64,000 nt of DNA from Hofstenia miamia. Lineage: Eukaryota > Xenacoelomorpha > Acoela. The position numbers were made by a program, and so were the translations under genes. Below, one piece after another: positions 36,099 to 47,789 of this stretch. How positions within the stretch are numbered: the first letter of the stretch is position 1; each line of letters begins with the position of its first letter. Below the pieces are notes generated by a model. It ran no database searches. It saw only the letters and a program-made list of their open reading frames with translations, and was not told the DNA's origin. The DNA is taken from the NCBI GenBank assembly GCA_004352715.1, contig SCFE01000032.1, forward strand, positions 2,094,600-2,158,599, in the 5' to 3' direction.

Positions 36099-36250
36099 AA
36101 TATCCTAATTATGTCAAAACAAAACAAAAATAATAACACTGACTAGCGACAACAATTATTGTTATAACACCAAATGGAAAAAGGTAGAAATTAACGATGT
36201 CTGAGATCAGACTTGCAAATCATGGAAACAAACTTTCCCGAAAAAACGTG

Positions 36251-38683
36251 TCATGGGGGCATACAATCATGTAGCTTATGACCTTGTGTGACCAAGGCTG
36301 TCTCAAATAATTTCATGGAGAGATTAGTGCGCCTGGTTGAAATACTGAGGGCATTTGCGCTGGAGCCATCAATTAATCGATAGAAACGATTTACAATGCG
36401 TTGAAGATCTGTGTTTAAATAGTTAGGTAAGCTAACCAACACCAGACTAGCATAATCGATAATACTGCAAATAAGTGCCATAAATATTCGAATGAGGTCA
36501 TGGTTGTCAATGTACTTTCTCAAGGAGCGAATAATAAATAGCCTCTGAGAGCATTTTCTAACAGTGTAGCTAATGTGACAGTTCCATTTGAGGGAATTGG
36601 AAATCCAAAGACCACATATCTTTAAGTTCTCCACCACATCGAAGTCATCCAGCAAAGGTATCTGTTTCTTTGGTCGTATGACCATCTGTTTGCACTTTTG
36701 AAGATTTAGTGCCATCCTGTTATACTGGGTCCAGCTATGAATATTGCGTAGTTCAGACAAGACGACCGATTGGTAAACAGGAATGATTATGGTGACGTCA
36801 TCTGCGAATTTAACAAGAAAACTAACGCTTAGGCTAGGTTTTAAGGTAGACATGAACAGTATAAAGAGCAGAGGGCCTAACAGTGATCCTTGAGGAATTC
36901 CACATGTCGTCGTTAAGAATCTTCTACTGTGGCCCGATACCCGCACGCGAAATTGTCTGTCTCTGAGGTAGGATGACATAAGAGCTATGAAATCACGTGG
37001 AAGGCCGCATTCGTAAAGACGATTGAGCAGTAAATCGTGTGAAACCTTGTCAAACGCTTTGCTTATATCAAACGTTTGTAATATAACAGCATCTGCATTG
37101 TTGTCGAGATGATAAGTAATAGTATCCATGATTTTGATAAGAGCTATAGTAGTTGAAGAATTTGGTAGATATGCGTATTGGTGTTTATCGACCAGTGAGA
37201 TAAGTGTTCTTTTAAAAGTTTTCAGGATGACAGATTCCATGAACTTTTCAGGTATAGGCATTAGTGATATTGGTCTAAGTTCTTGAATGGTAGGCTGCTG
37301 AATCTTGGGTAGGGGAATAATATCACTCATCTTCCAGACCTTAGGAAAGCCCTTTAGTTCAAGTGCACTGTTTATTATGTTACACATCGGGTCAGCCCAA
37401 AAGATAGCAGCTTCCCTATATAATTTCGTCGGTATACGATCACTGCCCATAGATTTCTGCGGGTTTATGTTATAGAGGTAACTATACGTTTCATAAGGTG
37501 TGGTAAACCAGTCAGCGGATAGAGGTACGTCGTCGTTTGTATCCATATAGTCCAAATCGTAAGAGGAATTATTGACACACATGGTTGAATGAAAAGGCTC
37601 AGGAATAGTATTAGCTGCTTGTTCCAAACTCTCAAAAGTGCACAAAAGTCTATCAATGCCCTCTTGTTTCCCGGATCCATTAACTTCATGGACGGTATTC
37701 CACATCTTGTCGGCCTTTCTACATTTTCTATACCACGAATCGTATTTCAGACATGCCTGCCTATAATGTTCAGGATTCCCACCGCTAATAAAAGCCACAT
37801 CTTTGTTATGTTCCAGAAGATTCAGGAGAGGAGTTTTCCAAGAAGGATCATTAGATGCAACTTGAACCATTTTCTGAGGTATATTTGACATGGCCGAGTT
37901 GAGAGCACAGTAAAATATCTCAACCTTTTTGTCAATGTCATCAGTGAAGTAAACTGATCGGAAATCGAAGTCATACAAGGATTTGAGAAAGCTGTGAATG
38001 TTGGATTTGCGTAAATCGTAGAACTTAAGCCAAAAGTGATTAATAATCAGATTCTTTGGCTCCATAGTACAAATGGCATACTTGGACAGACCAAGAGGGG
38101 CCTTTAGCTTTGCGTCATGATAAAGTATATCAAGAGAGTCCGATATTAATATGACATTGAACAGGTTGCCTTTGTGAGTCGGAGATTTTACTTTGTTGAC
38201 CAATGAAAAAAGATCAGAGAGCGAATTTAAGTAAGTGTCAATAAAATCCTTGTTCAAATCTCCACAGAGAATAATGTTGCAAGGATCCGAACGCGTCAAC
38301 TCATCGATTGCCATAACTAGAGACTCATAGATATGCCAATAATCTGTAGTAGTAAGATTAGGAGGAATGTATGCACATATTAGAATGACGTCTAACTTGA
38401 TGATCTTAGTAAAAATTATTTCGATGGACTTGGGAATATAGTTCACAGCTAGACACTGGAAATTGCCTAATGTAGGGTTTATCCACACGCAAACACCTCC
38501 GCCTCTACGATCACCTCGATCACTACGTAAAGGTGTACCAAGATAGAGTAACTGCAAATGTTTATCATTAATCGAAGAATGAAGCCAGGATTCGGATACT
38601 AGTACGATATCAGGTTGATCATTAGAAACACGGAGTCGTAGTTCGTCCATTTTCATGAGCACTGACTGGGTGTTCATGGCCAT
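36251..38683 (-). CDS. LINE ORF2, uninterrupted: AP endonuclease plus reverse transcriptase
   Basis: 810 codons. The endonuclease occupies ~1-220: NTQSVLMKMDELR, SESWLHSS, and CGDLNKDF near 140. The reverse transcriptase occupies ~405-680: LRPISLMPIPEKFMES, DISKAFDKVSHDLLL (~541), GIPQGSLLGPLLF (~593) and KFADDVTI with the catalytic aspartates (~623). A C-terminal region with LKICGLWISNSLKWNCHISY follows. In this class the enzyme nicks target DNA and primes reverse transcription there. The endonuclease motif that reads GLSKHAI in copy 1 reads GLSKYAI here (~203); if that histidine is the catalytic one, nicking would be lost although the frame is open. MAMN lies just before the first endonuclease strand, so this start is plausible. 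Confidence 0.88.
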   Translation of the reverse strand: MAMNTQSVLMKMDELRLRVSNDQPDIVLVSESWLHSSINDKHLQLLYLGTPLRSDRGDRRGGGVCVWINPTLGNFQCLAVNYIPKSIEIIFTKIIKLDVILICAYIPPNLTTTDYWHIYESLVMAIDELTRSDPCNIILCGDLNKDFIDTYLNSLSDLFSLVNKVKSPTHKGNLFNVILISDSLDILYHDAKLKAPLGLSKYAICTMEPKNLIINHFWLKFYDLRKSNIHSFLKSLYDFDFRSVYFTDDIDKKVEIFYCALNSAMSNIPQKMVQVASNDPSWKTPLLNLLEHNKDVAFISGGNPEHYRQACLKYDSWYRKCRKADKMWNTVHEVNGSGKQEGIDRLLCTFESLEQAANTIPEPFHSTMCVNNSSYDLDYMDTNDDVPLSADWFTTPYETYSYLYNINPQKSMGSDRIPTKLYREAAIFWADPMCNIINSALELKGFPKVWKMSDIIPLPKIQQPTIQELRPISLMPIPEKFMESVILKTFKRTLISLVDKHQYAYLPNSSTTIALIKIMDTITYHLDNNADAVILQTFDISKAFDKVSHDLLLNRLYECGLPRDFIALMSSYLRDRQFRVRVSGHSRRFLTTTCGIPQGSLLGPLLFILFMSTLKPSLSVSFLVKFADDVTIIIPVYQSVVLSELRNIHSWTQYNRMALNLQKCKQMVIRPKKQIPLLDDFDVVENLKICGLWISNSLKWNCHISYTVRKCSQRLFIIRSLRKYIDNHDLIRIFMALICSIIDYASLVLVSLPNYLNTDLQRIVNRFYRLIDGSSANALSISTRRTNLSMKLFETALVTQGHKLHDCMPP

Positions 38684-38814
38684 AATTCGAGGATATTTGG
38701 CAGCTGATATGTTTGAAGGTGGTAGTCAAATTAGTGGTGTCCATTTACCATCAACACATTTCATGAGCGTTTGGTTGCGTATGCGTAGCGTATCCTTCTG
38801 ATAAATACCCTGCT

Positions 38815-39505
38815 GAATTAACTCGTATCGTCGCTTCAGGCATTCTTTCTCTTTAGAGACTTCGGCGCTTGATAAATCACGTGTGAGTAATTCTTCAGTT
38901 TCGCTGCAGAAGCTAATATCAGTCTAATATCCCATGCAGATGACAATTTTACTAAAACTATCCGAGAGTACTTTTGAGAAGGTTTCCCAATTCTGTCGAC
39001 ACTTGTAATTTCAGCATTGATGGTAAGAAAATTAAGAATATCGGCTATTTCCTTTTTATCACTGTTAAGACACTCAGCCTTATCGGTGCTTGTATGTTCG
39101 GGTAAGCCTCAAATGCAAAGTACTTGAGGATCAGCTGGTCTATGCGGAGTATCCGCGTGAGTAGTACGTATTTGAGTCACGGCTGTATGATTAAGCTTGA
39201 GAATCTTTTCCATGTCGCTAATCTTTTCGTGCAAATCCTTAATACTTGATTCCAATATTGATATGGTCTTCTTCACAATTACCATTGTTCACGCAATCAT
39301 TACAGAAAAGAGCAATGTTATGTTGAGTTGGTTTGAAAACTGAGATTTGCTGCTTTGAAAAACTTTAAACACCTACCCCTTTGAATATTACTTCCACACT
39401 AGCAGCAATGAAAATATTCAGCATCGCTTATGGCTAATGCACAAATTTTACACAATCTTTGTATGCCATTATGCGTTTGTGTATCGTTGTTTAACATTGA
39501 GCGAG
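38815..39505 (-). pseudogene. LINE ORF1 (PHD type), decayed
   Basis: Corresponds to the open ORF1 of copy 1 but carries a 16-base deletion (after gataaatcacgtg near 38883), a further loss around 39270 (the FNQVKID region) and scrambled sequence near 39363. It preserves the C-terminal tail that copy 1 lost, including VSKEKECLKRRYELIQQGIY. Confidence 0.8.
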
Positions 39506-40008
39506 ACAACAAAACCAACCGTTCACTTTTGCTGCATGCAACCAAACACCTTTTGTTTGTGCAGAGCTTTTCTTGAAATTCATCAGAATTTTCAGCTCTC
39601 CAAACGCGGGTGATTTGAGAATATACAAAACCCGAGATGCGATATGGATAATGAAAAATATCCGATATTATATTCTCACCGTTTTTATTACAAGAACCGT
39701 CTCCAGGAATGAAGATGTTGCTTAGGAATCAGCTTATCTGAAGTAATGAAGAATTGTCATTTTATATGGATGAAGAGATAGCTCCTTCATGATCCCATGC
39801 GAAAATCATTCTCCACTAAAAACATGCCGTTTTTGAGTTAATTATTTTAATTTTGAAGTTCCGCTTCTATCAATTTTTTTAAACAAATACTTTAAGTAGA
39901 GAGTTTTCATTGCACATTTACTTTTTCAGTCACCCTGTATAATTTTTTCTTTATTTTTTCCATCATATATTAATTAAATTTACATTTTTGAAAGTCTATA
40001 CGGTATTT

Positions 40009-40048
40009 AAGGGAAAGAACAACTAATGACACTAACGTTGTTTCAAAG
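40009..40048 (+). pseudogene. Decayed micro-exon
   Basis: GGGAAAGAACAACTAATGAC followed by ACTAACGTTGTTTCAAAG aligns with micro-exon B, and the upstream TACGGTATTTAAG aligns with its acceptor. The donor is lost (ttcata in place of gtaag) and small indels break the frame. It shows that whole exon units were duplicated and some then died. Confidence 0.5.
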
Positions 40049-40337
40049 TTCATAATTGGTATTTATTAATAAATGAATTAATTCTGACATATAAAGTTGA
40101 AAATTTATATTAATAATTTATTATTTTCAAATATCATCTGTACAAGTCAAACAATATTAATTTTAGACAAAACTGCATATACGTTTCATCGCATTATAAT
40201 CTAATTTTCCAAATTAGGCTTATATGTAATCAAATTAACTTAACGTTAAATTTCTGGCTCCATACATTTTCGTCTGCTGGATCCATTAAATGTTTAATTA
40301 AATTTTCAATTTCTTTGAAAATATATTTGTCATTTAG

Positions 40338-40373
40338 AAGTAAGAACTGCTAGTGACTCTAAAGTTTCAAATG
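40338..40373 (+). CDS. Micro-exon D (36 nt)
   Basis: The acceptor is catttag and the donor AATG|gtaaga, phase 1 to 1. The peptide is EVRTASDSKVSNG, nearly the same as micro-exon B (KVSNG end shared). In frame 0 this exon has TAA at its second codon whereas phase 1 is open in all six exons, which fixes the phase. Confidence 0.5.
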
Positions 40374-40649
40374 GTAAGATTTGAACATTTTACTAACAAT
40401 AGTTTTCATTTTATTCATCTCTGACTTTGCGCACGCACGCCTCAATGGGTTGGGGATATCTTTGCACATATCACGAAACGTTCCTTGTTGCTTCCATGGG
40501 CACAAAACCTTTTAAATACATGAATATTAGGTATGGAGAGAATTCGCTCCAGTCCAGTTAGTGTTATAGAAGTACATGCTTAAACATTCTGGTGTTGTTT
40601 TAAAAAGAAATGACAAACAATTTTTCTATAATTTTTAGAAAATTTTCTT

Positions 40650-41060
40650 TATGTCAATTAGGAATTTTGGAAATCGCAAAACATACGTATCTATTCTTGC
40701 AATAAATTGTGTTCCTGTGCCTGAAGTTACTGAAAAGTACTATTTTCTATGAAAATTTGGATTTTTTAAAATTTTTCATGTTCCCACCATGCCTGGTGCT
40801 CAAGTAATCAGCAGATCTAAAGGTTATGTTAGCAACAACTAAACTCTAATGTTTGTTTTTATGAAAATAGGACACCCAATCCCATTGTCCCGCAAGTCAG
40901 CGATCATATTACAGAAGCCGCCAATGACTTCAAACTTCATTCAAAGGCGCCCCTCAACAGAGATATCGCGATTACGCAAGGATTTACAACGTAAATCAAA
41001 AGGAGATATTCTCCTATACTGAACTACCTTCAAATTTAGGATGTCTTATCTAGTTTGTAA
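40650..41060. repeat. Dispersed repeat, second copy (see 30180-30580)
   Basis: Contains CATGCCTGGTGCTCAAGTAA followed by TCAGCAG, and GGAGATATTCTCCTATACTG, matching the landmarks of the 30.2 kb copy. Confidence 0.55.
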
Positions 41061-42576
41061 GTTATAAACCACTTAACATTTTAAGACATTCCAAGAATAT
41101 TTGAGGTTAAAAGGCATTTTCCTGGTGAATATAGTGAAAATATTTTATTCTGACAATATTAAGAAATCCTGGATGACATTACATCATTCACCATAAATCA
41201 TATGAAATGTTAGGAATACATAAATCTCAAATGAAGGAAATTCATGAATGCCCACGCTATCTACATTTAATGTAAAAAAAATTCTCATGGAAAAAGTAGT
41301 CTTCATTTAAAAAATTAATCTGCATGTTAAATTGATGGTTTTAGAATTTTTTTATCTGTCAATGAATTTATTAGATTGCGTTTCCAATTTTGGTGTAAAA
41401 TCAGTTTACATACATTATAACTTTTAATATGTAATTTACACAAGATATATTTTTGAAAAATAAATAATGCTATACAAGCTGTTTTGTAAAATTAAATTAA
41501 ATTTATTGTTATATAACCAGTTTAAATATATTTCTTACGATTCTGAAATTTTTTGTACCTAGAGGTATTATAACAAAAACTATTAGTGTGTGTTTAGCGG
41601 TAATATATATATATTTGCAAAAAGTACTTAGCGGTCGTATAAATGTATTTTCGCTGAGTTAAGGCTCTAGTATTCGTAGAAAGAGAGCACATAGTTATAC
41701 TATGATATATTTTCAATTAGGTACTACTACAATTTGAGGTTAGATCAGTGGCGTCAAACCTGGGAGATAGGGGGCTAAGTCCCCCTGTTTTCTAATGCTG
41801 AAATTTTTGCATGTGAAGTTATCAATATTTTATACTTTTTTATAATTTCCGTCTTTTTAATGTAATATATAACGAATTGCCACTCAATTTTTATTATAAT
41901 TACTGTAATTTTCAAAAAACAACTTCCAGATTTTTATGTTAGTAAGTCATAAATGAGATTTTAAAGCAATAATTTGCTGAAATTTCATATATCAATGCTA
42001 ACAATAAATACAATTCTTCAATATTTTTTTAACCAAATAAAAGCAATTTTCAAGCTGAACTTTTAAGGTATTTCATCCAAGCCAAAAAAGACGAACAAAT
42101 TTTGAAAATGTCTTCCCAAAATAATATAAATTTTGCAAAACAATACATTTTTCACAATCAAATAAAACAAATCTATTACATTCTTTCATATTTGGAAGAA
42201 GCAGCTAGCAATTTACTTTCCTTATGAATGAGAGCCTGCTCTTCAGGATGAGTCGTTAACTGAAAAAGCTACAATTTCAATCTTGAATAATAACCAACTT
42301 TGAAACAAAAAAATATTAGAACATATTGTATTAAAGTATGTTGCGCAATAGACCTACTCATACATCAAGATTTGCTAATAGGCTTGGAGAAAACGGTTTC
42401 TCCTTTAAAACGGACGACAGGCTATGTAAGATTAATTATATCTTGTCGCAAAAAATAGAACCAGGAAAATATCATTTACAGATGAACGGAGCAAAATATT
42501 TACAAACAGAAGTAATTGCAAATAAATTGACTATTAACAACAAGGTTTAGGTTTCGTACAAATTTTCTGTTGTTTG
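41061..42576. other. No gene recognised; one isolated transposon-like end
   Basis: CAGTGGCGTCAAACCTGGGA at 41746 resembles a hAT-type terminus of the CAGTGGCGT group, with no partner seen. TTTGGAAGAAGCAGCTAGCA at 42191 faintly resembles a micro-exon but has no donor. The plus-strand frame 42338-42550 has no motif. Confidence 0.35.
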
Positions 42577-43260
42577 CTATTTGGATAAGCGTAGAGAAAC
42601 ACAGTTCATAAAATTTCTATGAATGATCGGCGAAATTTCATGTTTCAATTCTTGGATTTCCTCGACAAATGTCGCCTTCGTAATTAGATTTTTTTTTACA
42701 AAATACTTAAAGAGGAGGGTCCACACGTTTTCCAACGGATTGATGTCTGGAGGACTTAGTTGCCACAGCAGAATTTGAATGTCGTTTTCAGACATAAAAG
42801 TTTTTCTTTCACAGAAGATCTGACGGTTGCGCCATCTTGCTCCAATATTCAGGTGTTGGGATATAAATAATTTGTATATGGAACAAGCTCCACCACAATT
42901 TTAATCGTTTGTTCGTTCGTGCGTGGAAAGTTGTCAAAGAAACACCTGAAAATGACGGTGTGCCCTAAACTATTAATTTTGGTCAGAATTTTAGCAACTT
43001 TTTGATAGGTTTTCCTTTTTTACTTCTGTACCAATCTTTGACTTTCTTTTGATGCAGCTGAAAAGTACACTCATCTGCGCGAAAGCGTTCTGAAAACTGT
43101 AGTTTCGAAAAAATTTCTGTAAAAATCCGTTGTTTTTCTTGATGCAAATGTATGATATTCTGTAGAATTTTCGACAGTTTTTTTATGCCTGATCTAGCAA
43201 ATGACCGATGCACTGTGGAATGGTGAACAGAAACTCCAGTCTTTCTTTGAAATTTTGAAT
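42577..43260 (-). pseudogene. Tc1-like transposase pseudogene
   Basis: In transcript order: FQRKTGVSVHHSTVHRSFAR (second helix-turn-helix), ERFRADECTFQLHQKKVKD (around the first catalytic D), LEQDGATVRSSVKEK (second D), LLWQLSPPDINPLENVW (last catalytic E) and a C-terminal LKHEISPIIHRNFMNCV. Frames change between blocks. No inverted termini were found. Confidence 0.8.
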
Positions 43261-43681
43261 TATGCCTTGTTCAGAGAAAATGAGATTTTTCAAAGCCTGG
43301 ATTGGCAATTAATTCACGAAAAAAATTAATGAAGTCAGTTAAGTTTGGCAAAATTGCTAAGATTGATAAATCTATGCTGGTGAACATTATAAACGATTGC
43401 TTTGACAAACAATTTAGTAAGACTATAGCGAAAATATTAGCTGGTGCCTCACATCCATTGTATTCGAAGCTTAATGATTGAGGAGCACAACTGTTACACG
43501 ACAATTATACATAATTCCACGATATCTTACCAATGTTTTTAAGAATTCCTTCGTTTTTGCACATTGAAGTTTCTTTGTTCAGCGAACGGTGAATTGCCTA
43601 AATTTTTAGGAATTGTAATGTGCGTGTTTTAATCCTCTTTAAATAGTTTATTTTCTAACTATTTACAGAAGTTAAAGCGTA

Positions 43682-43696
43682 TTAATAATAATAATA
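43682..43696. repeat. (TAA)n directly before an N gap and a LINE
   Basis: Five TAA units then 58 Ns (43697-43754), followed at once by restriction-endonuclease-type LINE sequence. The other copy of this LINE also abuts (AAT)n. Confidence 0.8.
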
Positions 43697-43754
43697 NNNN
43701 NNNNNNNNNNNNNNNNNNNNNNNNNNNNNNNNNNNNNNNNNNNNNNNNNNNNNN

Positions 43755-45753
43755 GCTGCTAAGTGTGGAGGAAACTGTAGAAGCAGAAGCACTAGGGCTA
43801 AAGGAATATGTAGAAGAGCAACCTAAGGGGTCCCTACTAGAGGTCACTAAGGAGTTAAAGAAGATAAGAACTGAGGGTGAAGGAAAGAAGATATACCAGA
43901 GTAGGATGGAATCAGAGAGACAAACAAGGTATAGGCAGAAGGCAATACATGGAGAATACTGGAGGAACACAGAAAAGTGTGACAGAGAAGAGAGCAATAA
44001 GTGGTTAAAGAAAGCAGGACTTATAAGAGAAACAGAAGCATTGATAATGGCAGCACAGGAGCAAGCAATAAGAACAAACTGGGTAAAGAAGCAAATAGAC
44101 AGAAGACTAGAAGTAAGTGATAAGTGTAGGCTATGTAAGAAAGAGGCGGAGACAGTAGATCATCTGATAGCAGGGTGTGAGAAGTTGGCGCAGAATCAGT
44201 ATAAGTTCAGGCATGACAAGGTGCTAAGAATGGTACATTGGAGCTTGAGCAGGCAGCATGGGTTAGAAGCAGGAGACAAGTGGTATCACCACAAGCCGCA
44301 GGGAGTCACCGAGAATGAGAGGGTTAAGATACTGTGGGACTTCAACATACAGACAANGGGACCAGAGATAGAGAATGTACAGATACAGAAAGAAGCCAGG
44401 CAAGAAGAAGAAGTAATCACAACTGTAAGGCTGAAGGAGGCTCTAAAGAAGATGAAGAACTGGAAGGCGCCAGGCAGAGATGAGGTACATGGGTATTGGC
44501 TGAAGAAGTTCACAAGTGTTCATGAGAGACTAGCAGCAGCATTGGAGGAGTGTGTGGTGAGTGGGTGTCCAGAGTGGATGGTAGTGGGGAAGACATTTCT
44601 GATACAGAAGGACCCAAAGAAAGGTAGTGAGGCAAGCAACTTCAGGCCAATAACATGTCTGCCAACAACGTGGAAATTGCTAACTTCAGTGATTTCAAGT
44701 AGGCTGGCATGTTACTTAGAACAGAATAGGTTGATACCAGAGGAGCAGAAGGGATGTAGGACAAAGACGAGAGGATGCAAAGACCAGTTGTTGATAGACC
44801 AGGCAGTGGTGGAGAATTGTAGAAGAAGGAAGACAAACTTGGCAATGGTATGGATAGACTACAGGAAGGCTTATGACAGCATATCACATAAGTGGGTATT
44901 GAACACGTTAGAAGCTAATGGAGTTTCACAGAAATGGATCGAGTTTCTAGAGAGGGAGATGGGAAAGTGGCAGACCGAGATAAATGGGCATAGGTTGAGG
45001 TTTAGGCGGGGTATATTCCAAGGAGACAGCTTAGCGCCNAAGCAATAAGAACAAACTGGGTAAAGAAGCAAATAGACAGAAGACTAGAAGTAAGTGATAA
45101 GTGTAGGCTATGTAAGAAAGAGGCGGAGACAGTAGATCATCTGATAGCAGGGTGTGAGAAGTTGGCGCAGAATCAGTATAAGTTCAGGCATGACAAGGTG
45201 CTAAGAATGGTACATTGGAGCTTGAGCAGGCAGCATGGGTTAGAAGCAGGAGACAAGTGGTATCACCACAAGCCGCAGGGAGTCACCGAGAATGAGAGGG
45301 TTAAGATACTGTGGGACTTCAACATACAGACAATCAAAGTGATAGAAACACAAGCAGTGGGGATAAGATTGAGGAAGTTAAAGAGGGGTACAAGTACTTA
45401 GGTGTGATACAGACAGACAGAACAGATCACGAAGAAATGANNNCCACAAGCCGCAGGGAGTCACCGAGAATGAGAGGGTTAAGATACTGTGGGACTTCAA
45501 CATACAGACAATCAAAGTGATAGAAACACGGAGGCCAAACATAGTAGTAGTAGACAAAGAGAAAAGATTGGGAACAGTGATAGACATAGCAGTACCAAAG
45601 ACCCGGAATGTAGAAAGCAAGGAGGAAGAGAAGATAGACAAGTACAGGGAGTTGGCAGAGGAAATAGAAAGCCTGTGGAAGTTAAACAAAGTTGAAGTAG
45701 TCCCGGTAGTAAGGAGCACTAGGTGAGTAAGAAGCATAAGAGATACTTGGAGG
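43755..45753 (+). pseudogene. Restriction-endonuclease-type LINE, shuffled fragments
   Basis: Pieces are joined by single Ns in non-native order. 43755-44356: C-terminal zinc knuckle (CRLCKKEAETVDHLIAGC) and ENERVKILWDFNIQT. 44358-45038: reverse transcriptase (LKKMKNWKAPGRDEVHGYWL, FRPITCLPT, DYRKAYDSISHKWVL, GIFQGDSLA). 45040-45440: the zinc knuckle again, then the thumb piece EEVKEGYKYLGVI. 45444-45726: restriction-like nuclease (RRPNIVVVDKEKRLGTVIDI then AVP). Sequence is GC-rich and codon use is purine-rich, unlike the neighbours. The order cannot be a functional element; misjoining of several copies is the likely cause. The family resembles R2-group LINEs. Confidence 0.85.
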
Positions 45754-45775
45754 NAGTATAACTCTTTGCTGTCGA

Positions 45776-47465
45776 TTTTTAAGGAAAGTCATTATTAAGT
45801 TAACAGATTTGTTATCAAAGTTATAATATATTAATTTGTCCCATAATATCTCAAAATTCATTTAGTTAAAAGCTTTGCTGAAATCAAGGAGTGCAACACA
45901 ACTACATTTGTTTAGGGTTAAAGTAGACTTTATTTGTTCTGATATTGATAAAATTGCATCTTGAGTGCTATAACCATTACGAAAACCAATTTTTTTTGAA
46001 AGAATATTTTCAGATATCAAATATGCATTTACTTGATTATTTAATAATTTTTCAAATAGTTTACTAAAGGGATGGCCAATGTAGATGGGCCTATAATTTT
46101 GTTCATTCAGATGGTCGCCTTTTTTTATATAGGGCTTATGTCAGATTTCTTAAATATATCCGAAAATTCATTATCAATAATGCATTGATTAAATGCAAAT
46201 AGTAGATGTTCACTAAAGATATGAAAATGACGTTTAATAATAAAGATTGGAAGATTATAGGATGGCGTTGATGTATTTGTGTCTAAAGTTCTAGTTCATT
46301 TGCATTTATGAGTCTAAAAGAAAAGTATGTTTTTCCTGCGAATTTATTAATATTTGCCTTTCTCTTATATTAGGGAAAATTGAAATTGCCAAGTTCATTA
46401 AATTTTGTATTTAGGTGGTCTATTATTCCTGTTTTTTCCGTTGGAGTTTGATTATCAATACTTAATTCATTAATATCAGTTGAAATTCCTTTACTTTTCC
46501 CAAAATTTTATGAATATATCGCTATTTTTCGTTTGTATTATTTAGTTTATTGAAGAATCTTTTTTCTTTTAGGCGGATTTTTTATATCTTAATTGTTTAA
46601 TAGTCCAATTAGTTGTTGTCGGTTCTGTTTGAGCGAGATCAAACAATTTTCTTTTAATACTTACTAGTTCATGTATGTCACTATCAAAAGTGTTTCCATT
46701 ATTTCGTCTGAATAACTTAGATAATCTCTTGCATAAATTATTTTAAATTTATTCTCTTTGGTAATTATATTACTTATATATATATATGCAAAGAGCGTGG
46801 TCACTGAATGATTCAAATATGAAGGATTTAAAAAACTACGTCGGAATTTGTTAGGAAGTAATCAATTAAATGGTTTTATCGTATGTTGCGCAAAATTCTC
46901 TTAACGATTTTTTCTCAAGATTATTAAAATAATTTATATTAAAGTCACCAAATATATTTATAGAATAGTAGAAATCACTTATTTCGGACATTTCATTTGC
47001 CTTAAATTTTAAATAGTCAATATGATAATTCTTATTGGGATTTTATGTGATATTAATCAGTTCTTTATGGCATTTATTTTCAAATGATATAATTTTTGAT
47101 TTAAATATATCGTGTTTTAATTCATATTCTAATTTACGTACCGGTTTTAAATATTTGGGAGCTAAAATCATGAGCCCGCCACCTTTACCTAATCGGTTTT
47201 TTATGAAAATGTCAATAATGTCGGTCAGGATTAAACAAATTAGGATCAGTGTTATGTTGTAACCAAGTTTCGGTAATTGAAAATATTGCGTTTTGTCCTA
47301 TCTTATTTATTAAGTTTAGAAAATCATTTCTGTTTGCATTGAGACTTCTAGCATTGAGATAAACAAATTTATAGTTATTACAGTAGTTTTTTAGTTTATT
47401 TTCTATTTGCGATTCTTCTAGAATGGGTCCTGGGTTGAGTTTAATATCTCCTGAAAGTAGTAATC
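45776..47465 (-). pseudogene. LINE ORF2, esterase-type CR1-like family, degraded
   Basis: Minus strand, from 47465: FVYLNARSLNANRNDFLNLI and SITETWLQ (endonuclease start and catalytic E), FGDFN near 46950, then DIHELVSIKRKLFDLAQTEP, NEQNYRPI, KKIGFRNGYSTQDAILS and VALLDFSKAFN. Many frameshifts. It matches the plus-strand copy at 10.1-12.4 kb block for block and continues further upstream into an esterase-like ORF1. Confidence 0.8.
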
Positions 47466-47789
47466 TTATGCAATAAAAATAGTTATTGAGGTGATTAAGA
47501 AGAATGGTACTGAATTTACTGTATATGCATAATATGTTAAATGGGGATGTTTTGAAGAATGTGGATGTGGATTTATATAATATAGAGGTACATTTTGTAA
47601 AATTACATAGATAACTAAATAATATATAATAAAATTTACCTTTTTTCTGTACATGTTCATGGTAATTCAGATGAAGGAGGCGTCGGAAGAAGAGTTCGAC
47701 GATTTGAAGAATTGGCAGCTGTTAGATAGGTGACATTTGGAATTCGAAATGAAGAGTGAGAAATTAGGCGAGGTTGGAAGAATCCTTTT

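Larger units (their letters stand above)
36099..39527 (-). mobile_element. CR1-like LINE with PHD-type ORF1, copy 2
   Basis: Same family and orientation as copy 1, about 95% identical by eye. The 5' end is at 39527. The 3' end stops at the GACATAATTAGGATATT sequence without the AATC tail. ORF2 is uninterrupted; ORF1 is broken. Confidence 0.88.

Noticed and set aside
42191-42225. Another micro-exon
   Set aside because: It shares AGAAGCAGCTAGCAAT with the set but the acceptor is tttgg and there is no gta donor.
43765-45048. A single 427-codon protein combining zinc knuckle and reverse transcriptase
   Set aside because: It crosses an N at the point where domain order reverses; the parts belong to different positions of the same LINE family.
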